Shown here one piece after another: positions 22,033-25,239 of a DNA stretch of 25,239 nucleotides; the first letter of the stretch is position 1; every line of letters begins with the position of its first letter. The stretch spans positions 1 through 25,239 of the forward strand of contig JODI01000104.1 in assembly GCA_000720805.1 (NCBI GenBank). Reading direction: 5' to 3'. The notes beneath the pieces were generated by a model, which saw only the letters and a list, made by a program, of their open reading frames with translations, searched no databases and had not been told where the DNA came from. This DNA comes from Streptomyces violaceoruber (GTDB lineage: Bacteria; Actinomycetota; Actinomycetes; Streptomycetales; Streptomycetaceae). A program made the position numbers and the translations under genes.

Positions 22033-22557
22033 TCAGGCATTTGGGGCAATCCGGTGAGTGATCCCGGTGGGGTCATCGGTTCGGTTCGGGTGCGGCGGGG
22101 TGGCGTGTCCGGCCCCCTGGCCCGCCTGGTCCGTGGGCGGCACGGCGGGCACGGCGATCGTGCCCTGCGCCACCGCGCACAGGGTCGCGGCCCCCTCGCC
22201 CTCGATGGTGCTCAGGTCGCAGCGGCAGACGACGCGGGTGCGGCCCGCCCGGACCACCCGGGCGTGGGCGCGCAGCACGTCACCCTTGGCCGGCCGCAGG
22301 TAGTCGATGGTGAAACCGGCGGTGACCAGTCGGGCGTCGACCATCGAACCCGCGGCGAAGGTCAGCGCGTCGTCCGCCGCGTAGCCGAGCACACCGCCGT
22401 GCACGTGGCCGTACTGCTGGAGCAGGTCGTCGCGGATGTCCAGTTCCAGGATCGCCTCGCCGCCGCCGAAGGCGGTGAGCCGGGCGCCGAGCAGGGCGCT
22501 GAAGGGCTGCGCCGCCAGGATCTTCCGGGCGAGTGGCAGGCCGGGGACCTCGTTCAC
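22033..22557 (-). CDS. PaaI/YiiD-type hotdog thioesterase
   Basis: A 174-aa cytosolic hotdog-fold acyl-CoA thioesterase. The core is PFSALLGARLTAFGGGEAILELDIRDDLLQQYGHVHGGVLGYAADDALTFAAGS, with the HGG (53-55) plus Asp63 pattern of PaaI-type enzymes, then the paired strands TIDYLRPAKGDVLRAHARVVRAGRTRVVCRCDL. Residues beyond 138 are a Pro/His tail without fold. The GTG start is chosen because GGGG precedes it by 6 bases. A second GTG four codons upstream would place the operator inside the gene. The open frame continues far upstream over the MarR gene but is not coding there. It is divergent from marR across a shared operator, so it is the likely target of that regulator. Confidence 0.83.
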   Translation of the reverse strand: MNEVPGLPLARKILAAQPFSALLGARLTAFGGGEAILELDIRDDLLQQYGHVHGGVLGYAADDALTFAAGSMVDARLVTAGFTIDYLRPAKGDVLRAHARVVRAGRTRVVCRCDLSTIEGEGAATLCAVAQGTIAVPAVPPTDQAGQGAGHATPPHPNRTDDPTGITHRIAPNA

Positions 22558-22566
22558 GGGAAACCC

Positions 22567-22584
22567 CACTTCACTGGTGAAGTG
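22567..22584. promoter_or_regulatory. Palindromic operator CACTTCAC-TG-GTGAAGTG (probable MarR site)
   Basis: Perfect 8-bp arms around a 2-bp centre lie in the 66-bp gap between the divergent thioesterase and MarR genes. Size and placement are classic for an autoregulatory MarR operator that silences both directions. It starts 10 bases from the thioesterase GTG, where bound protein would block expression. Confidence 0.75.
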
Positions 22585-22623
22585 AGGTGGGCGCGGGTCT
22601 GCCGCCTCTGTCAAGATCGGCCC

Positions 22624-23049
22624 ATGTCCGAGCCCGACGAGCGCCTGTTCTTCCTCCTGCAGCAGGCCGCGCACCGACTGCGCACGGTCGCGGACCGGCG
22701 CTGTCTGGCCGCCGCCGGTGTCACCACGGCCCAGCTCGGCGCCCTGTTCGCGGTGCACGACGAGCCGGGCATCACCCAGCAGCAACTCGCCCGCGCCCTG
22801 GGTCTGCGCGAGTCGGCGGTCACCGCTCTCGTCGGCCGGCTCACCACGGCGGACCTCCTCGCCAAGCGGCCGCATCCGAGTGAACACCGGGCCGTGGTGC
22901 TGGAGTTGACCGAGGTGGGGGCCGCCGCCCTGCGGGCCGCCCGGCCGGAGATCGACCGCTTCAACACCGAACTGCGCGCACTGCTCGGCGACGGCGGCTT
23001 CGGTACGACCGCGGGGGCGATGCGGCGGCTGGCCCACTGGGAACCCTGA
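22624..23049 (+). CDS. MarR-family transcriptional regulator
   Basis: A 141-aa dimeric winged-helix regulator. The pattern is FFLLQQAAHRLRTVADRRCLAAAGVTTAQLGALFAVHDEPG, the recognition region ITQQQLARALGLRESAVTALVGRLTTADLL (about 50-79), the wing KRPHPSEHRAVVLELTEVG, and a C-terminal dimer helix. No ribosome site precedes the ATG. CAAGAT at 22612-22617, 6 bases before the start, could be a -10, giving a leaderless mRNA. It most likely represses itself and the divergent thioesterase. The ligand is unknown; an acyl-CoA or aromatic acid is plausible given the target. The open frame runs far upstream in shadow of other genes, but family similarity starts here. Confidence 0.88.
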   Translation: MSEPDERLFFLLQQAAHRLRTVADRRCLAAAGVTTAQLGALFAVHDEPGITQQQLARALGLRESAVTALVGRLTTADLLAKRPHPSEHRAVVLELTEVGAAALRAARPEIDRFNTELRALLGDGGFGTTAGAMRRLAHWEP

Positions 23050-23083
23050 AGCGGTCCCCTTCCCCCTTCTCGCGGCTCTCTCC

Positions 23084-23110
23084 GGTTCTCGCGGTTCTCG
23101 CGGTTCTCCA
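23084..23110. repeat. 9-bp tandem repeat GGTTCTCGC, three copies
   Basis: Two exact copies and a third GGTTCTCCA lie between the convergent MarR and peptidase genes. The flanking bases (TTCTCGCGGCTCTC) look like older decayed copies. Confidence 0.7.
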
Positions 23111-23172
23111 GGATCTTCCGGAGACCTCCCACGGACTCGCCTTCAGTGACCCGCCCGCCGTCCGGGGAGACG

Positions 23173-24768
23173 TCAGTCGCGGTCGCCCTCGGGGCCGCAG
23201 GAGCTGCCGTCCGGCGGGAGCGAGCCGTACAGCAGGAACGCGTCGACGTTCCGGTGCACACACTTGGAGGAGGAGTACCCCGTGTGTCCCTCGGCCCTGT
23301 TGTCGAGCACGACGGCCGAGTCGCCGAGCCGTTCGGCCGTCTCCACGGTCCAGCGGTACGGCGTCGCCGGATCGCCGCGGGTGCCCACGAGGAGCATCTT
23401 CGGCGCGCGTACGTTCCGCACCTTCTCCCGGATGAAGTCGGTGCCCTTGGGACGGCCGAAGCACATCAGGTACTCGGTGAGCCGGTAGCGGCCGAAGACG
23501 GGGGAGGCCTCCTCGTACGCGGCGCGCAGCCGGCCGAGGTCACGGGTGATCCGGTCGGCGCCGGGCCGGTCGGGATCGTCCGCGCAGTTGATCGCCATCA
23601 GCGCCGACGGAAGATTGTCGAGCGGCACGTCCTCCTGGTCGACCAGGCCGCCGCCCGGCCTGGCACCGGGCCGGGGGCCGGCCGCCCGGACGACGGATCC
23701 GCCGCCGGAGAAACCGAGGAGCGCCCCGGGGTCCCCGTCCTCGACCAGCGAGGCGAGCGCCCGCTCCAACAAGGGCCACAACTCCTCGCCGTAGAGGGCC
23801 TGTCCGATGGCCCCGACGAGGTCCTGCCCGGTGAAGTCCTCGCCGAGGTCCGTCGGCACCGGGTCCTCGTCAAGCGACCCGACCAGCCGTACGACCGCCT
23901 CGCGCGCAGAACGGGCGTCGGTGCCGAACGGACAGGCGAGGTCCTTCGCACACCAGGTGACGAAGTCCTCCAGCGCCCTCTGCTGACCCTCGGCGCCCGC
24001 CACACCCTGCTCGGACAGCGGCTCGGTGAGCGTGTCGACACCGTCGAGCACCAGCCGGCCGACCTTCTCGGGGAACTGGGCCGCGTACACCGCGCCGAGC
24101 CGGGTCCCGTAGGAGAAACCGAGGTAGTTGAGCTTCTTGTCACCGAGGGCCTGGCGCATCACGTCCAGGTCGCGGGAGGCGTTCACCGTGCCGATGTACG
24201 GCAGGACGGGCCCGGCGTGCTTCGCACAGGTGGCCGCCGACTCGCGGACCCGCTTGAGCGCGGCTCGCGGATCGGCGGTGACATCCGTGTCCCCGTCCGT
24301 CAGCAGGGCGGGGAGCTCGGTACGGGCGCCGCAGCTGACCGGCGAGGAGCGGCCGACGCCCCGGGGGTCGAAGGACACCACGTCGTAGTCCCTCGTCAGA
24401 CCCATGAACTCGTCGCCCCCCGCGGCGAGTTCGGCGACTCCCGGGCCACCGGGCCCGCCGAAGTTGAGCAGCACCGAACCCCGTGACCTTCCCGTCGCCC
24501 GGTAGCGGGCGAGCGCCAGGTCGAGGGTGGGCCCGCGCGGTCGCGCGTAGTCCAGGGGGACGGTGACCTTTCCGCACTGGAGATCCGCGGGCATGTCCAC
24601 GCCCTCGCACTTCGCCCACGCCACCTTCTGGCGGTAGTACCGCGACAGATCCGGTGCGGAGCCGTGCGACGCGGCCGCCGGGAGCCCCGCGCCGAGCAGG
24701 GCCAGTCCGGCCGCCGAGGTGATCGCGCGGCGCCGGGCCGTGGGCCGCGCCGACAGCTTGGCCAGCAT
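23173..24768 (-). CDS. Secreted S33 alpha/beta hydrolase (tripeptidyl-aminopeptidase family)
   Basis: A 531-aa exported serine peptidase that should remove short N-terminal peptides from extracellular proteins or oligopeptides. The leader RRRAITSAAGLALLGAGLPAAASHG fits Sec or Tat export, with cleavage near 34-36. The oxyanion region is LLNFGGPGGPG. The nucleophile is GFSYGTRLG (Ser219). The C-terminal TAP-like part carries Asp466 (GTRGDPATPY) and His495 (AEGHTGYSS), completing the triad. Several cysteines (54/65, 146/181, 273/279, 436) may form disulfides. GGAGG lies 5 bases before the ATG. Length and layout are normal for Streptomyces Slp/Tap proteins. It is a single-gene unit, with 123 bp to the convergent MarR gene. 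Confidence 0.92.
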   Translation of the reverse strand: MLAKLSARPTARRRAITSAAGLALLGAGLPAAASHGSAPDLSRYYRQKVAWAKCEGVDMPADLQCGKVTVPLDYARPRGPTLDLALARYRATGRSRGSVLLNFGGPGGPGVAELAAGGDEFMGLTRDYDVVSFDPRGVGRSSPVSCGARTELPALLTDGDTDVTADPRAALKRVRESAATCAKHAGPVLPYIGTVNASRDLDVMRQALGDKKLNYLGFSYGTRLGAVYAAQFPEKVGRLVLDGVDTLTEPLSEQGVAGAEGQQRALEDFVTWCAKDLACPFGTDARSAREAVVRLVGSLDEDPVPTDLGEDFTGQDLVGAIGQALYGEELWPLLERALASLVEDGDPGALLGFSGGGSVVRAAGPRPGARPGGGLVDQEDVPLDNLPSALMAINCADDPDRPGADRITRDLGRLRAAYEEASPVFGRYRLTEYLMCFGRPKGTDFIREKVRNVRAPKMLLVGTRGDPATPYRWTVETAERLGDSAVVLDNRAEGHTGYSSSKCVHRNVDAFLLYGSLPPDGSSCGPEGDRD

Positions 24769-25169
24769 CCATGCCTCCAGAGGCGCCCGTCGCGGACCGG
24801 GAAGCGGCGCCCTCGATCACGATAGGCGGACGTCCCAGGGCACGCCTCCGGGCCAGCGGGACCACGGCATCTGCCCTACCCTGTGCCCCGCACCGCGCAC
24901 ACGGCGACGGTTCGGCGTCATGCCCCGGGCGCCGACACCGCGGCGGCTCCGGCTCTCGGACGTCCGGGTGCACCACGTTCACCGGCACGCGCCGACGACT
25001 CCGGCCAGGACGGCCTACAGATCCTGGCCGGCCGCGGCGCTGCGCGTGGAACAGCCGCCGGCTCGCGTCCGTCCCGCCCAGGACCCGCCGCTCCACACGG
25101 GTCACGTGCCGGTGCGCGGTTCGACGCCACCTGCGCCCACGCCCTAGACGAGTAAGTCCGAAGGCTTGG
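24769..25169. other. Gap without a supported gene
   Basis: This 400-bp stretch lies between the peptidase start and the transposase stop. Open frames exist on both strands, but none has a ribosome site, recognisable family words or codon use clearly better than the alternatives. It holds the peptidase promoter and the near end of the insertion element. A decayed gene cut by the insertion is possible but not shown. Confidence 0.6.
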
Positions 25170-25239
25170 TCAGTGGTCGTAGGCGGTCAGTGATCGGGTG
25201 ATGGCTTGGCCCGTGTTGCGGTTGTGCCAGATGGCGGCG
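25148..25239 (-). mobile_element. Edge of an insertion sequence (IS5 family)
   Basis: Inferred from the transposase tail. The outer end should lie within a few tens of bases left of the stop. CTAG at 25144-25147 is a possible target or boundary, but no terminal repeat can be proven without the other end. Confidence 0.45.
25170..25239 (-). CDS. IS5-family transposase, C-terminal end only
   Basis: The minus strand reads AAIWHNRNTGQAITRSLTAYDH and a TGA stop, running off the right edge. Ends of the form AAIWHN..TGQ..TRSLTAYDH are what I know from Streptomyces IS5-type (DDE) transposases. Only 22 codons are in the window, so the state of the gene cannot be judged. Confidence 0.75.
   Translation of the reverse strand, partial: AAIWHNRNTGQAITRSLTAYDH

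Noticed and set aside
22558..23037. N-terminal extension of the thioesterase frame over marR
   Set aside because: The hotdog domain is complete from the GTG at 22557. The extension is antisense to the MarR gene and would cross the shared operator.
24883..25155. 90-codon plus-strand frame in the right-hand gap
   Set aside because: Low-complexity Ala/Arg/Pro/Gly composition, no ribosome site and no recognisable motif; equally long frames overlap it.

Overview
The window reads as chromosomal DNA from a Streptomyces or close relative. GC is very high, third codon positions are almost always G or C, several starts are GTG or TTG, and the protein families fit: a DUF397 protein, an Nsd-family regulator, a PAS-SpoIIE (PP2C) phosphatase, a baeRF protein and an IS5-type transposase tail. 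Nineteen protein genes are supported, one cut by the right edge. I see no rRNA, tRNA or CRISPR array.

Left part (1-11898), acyl-CoA metabolism. A medium-length acyl-CoA synthetase (264-1757, +) meets a PaaK-type phenylacetate-CoA ligase (1754-3049, -) tail to tail. A small alpha/beta hydrolase (3248-3973, +) is divergent from paaK and convergent with a membrane LTA-synthase-like sulfatase (3978-6008, -). Next comes a divergent module. A FadD19-like CoA ligase (6125-7744, -) faces a four-gene operon on +: EchA19-like enoyl-CoA hydratase, two-domain DUF35/OB-fold protein, and two lipid-transfer-type thiolases with 4-base stop/start overlaps. As I recall it, gene content and order match the M. 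tuberculosis cholesterol side-chain genes (fadD19, echA19, Rv3521, ltp4, ltp3). A KstR-like 14-mer and a second palindrome lie in the shared promoter. The inferred job is activation, hydration and aldolytic or thiolytic shortening of a branched or sterol-like side chain.

Middle (11981-19133), regulators and cell envelope. An orphan DUF397 gene is followed by a 14-bp tandem repeat and a strong hairpin. Then come a two-domain universal stress protein, a conserved hypothetical, a secreted amidase with an extra lysozyme-like N-terminal domain (TTG start), an aminoglycoside-phosphotransferase-fold kinase with a textbook terminator, and a divergent NsdA/NsdB-family repressor of development and antibiotics. 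A three-copy 10-bp-phased TGGCGA array lies in front of the last.

Right part (19156-25239), stress signalling and export. A PAS-SpoIIE phosphatase is preceded by a 320-bp non-coding stretch rich in inverted repeats. A baeRF-family protein and a hotdog thioesterase follow on the same strand. The thioesterase is divergent from a MarR regulator across a near-perfect 18-bp palindrome, a probable operator. A secreted S33 tripeptidyl-aminopeptidase-like hydrolase comes next. The window ends in the last 22 codons of an IS5-family transposase.

The best candidates for something under-described are the compact FadD19/EchA/DUF35/double-thiolase module with its operators, the structured gap upstream of the PP2C gene, and the phased repeat in front of the nsd-like gene.
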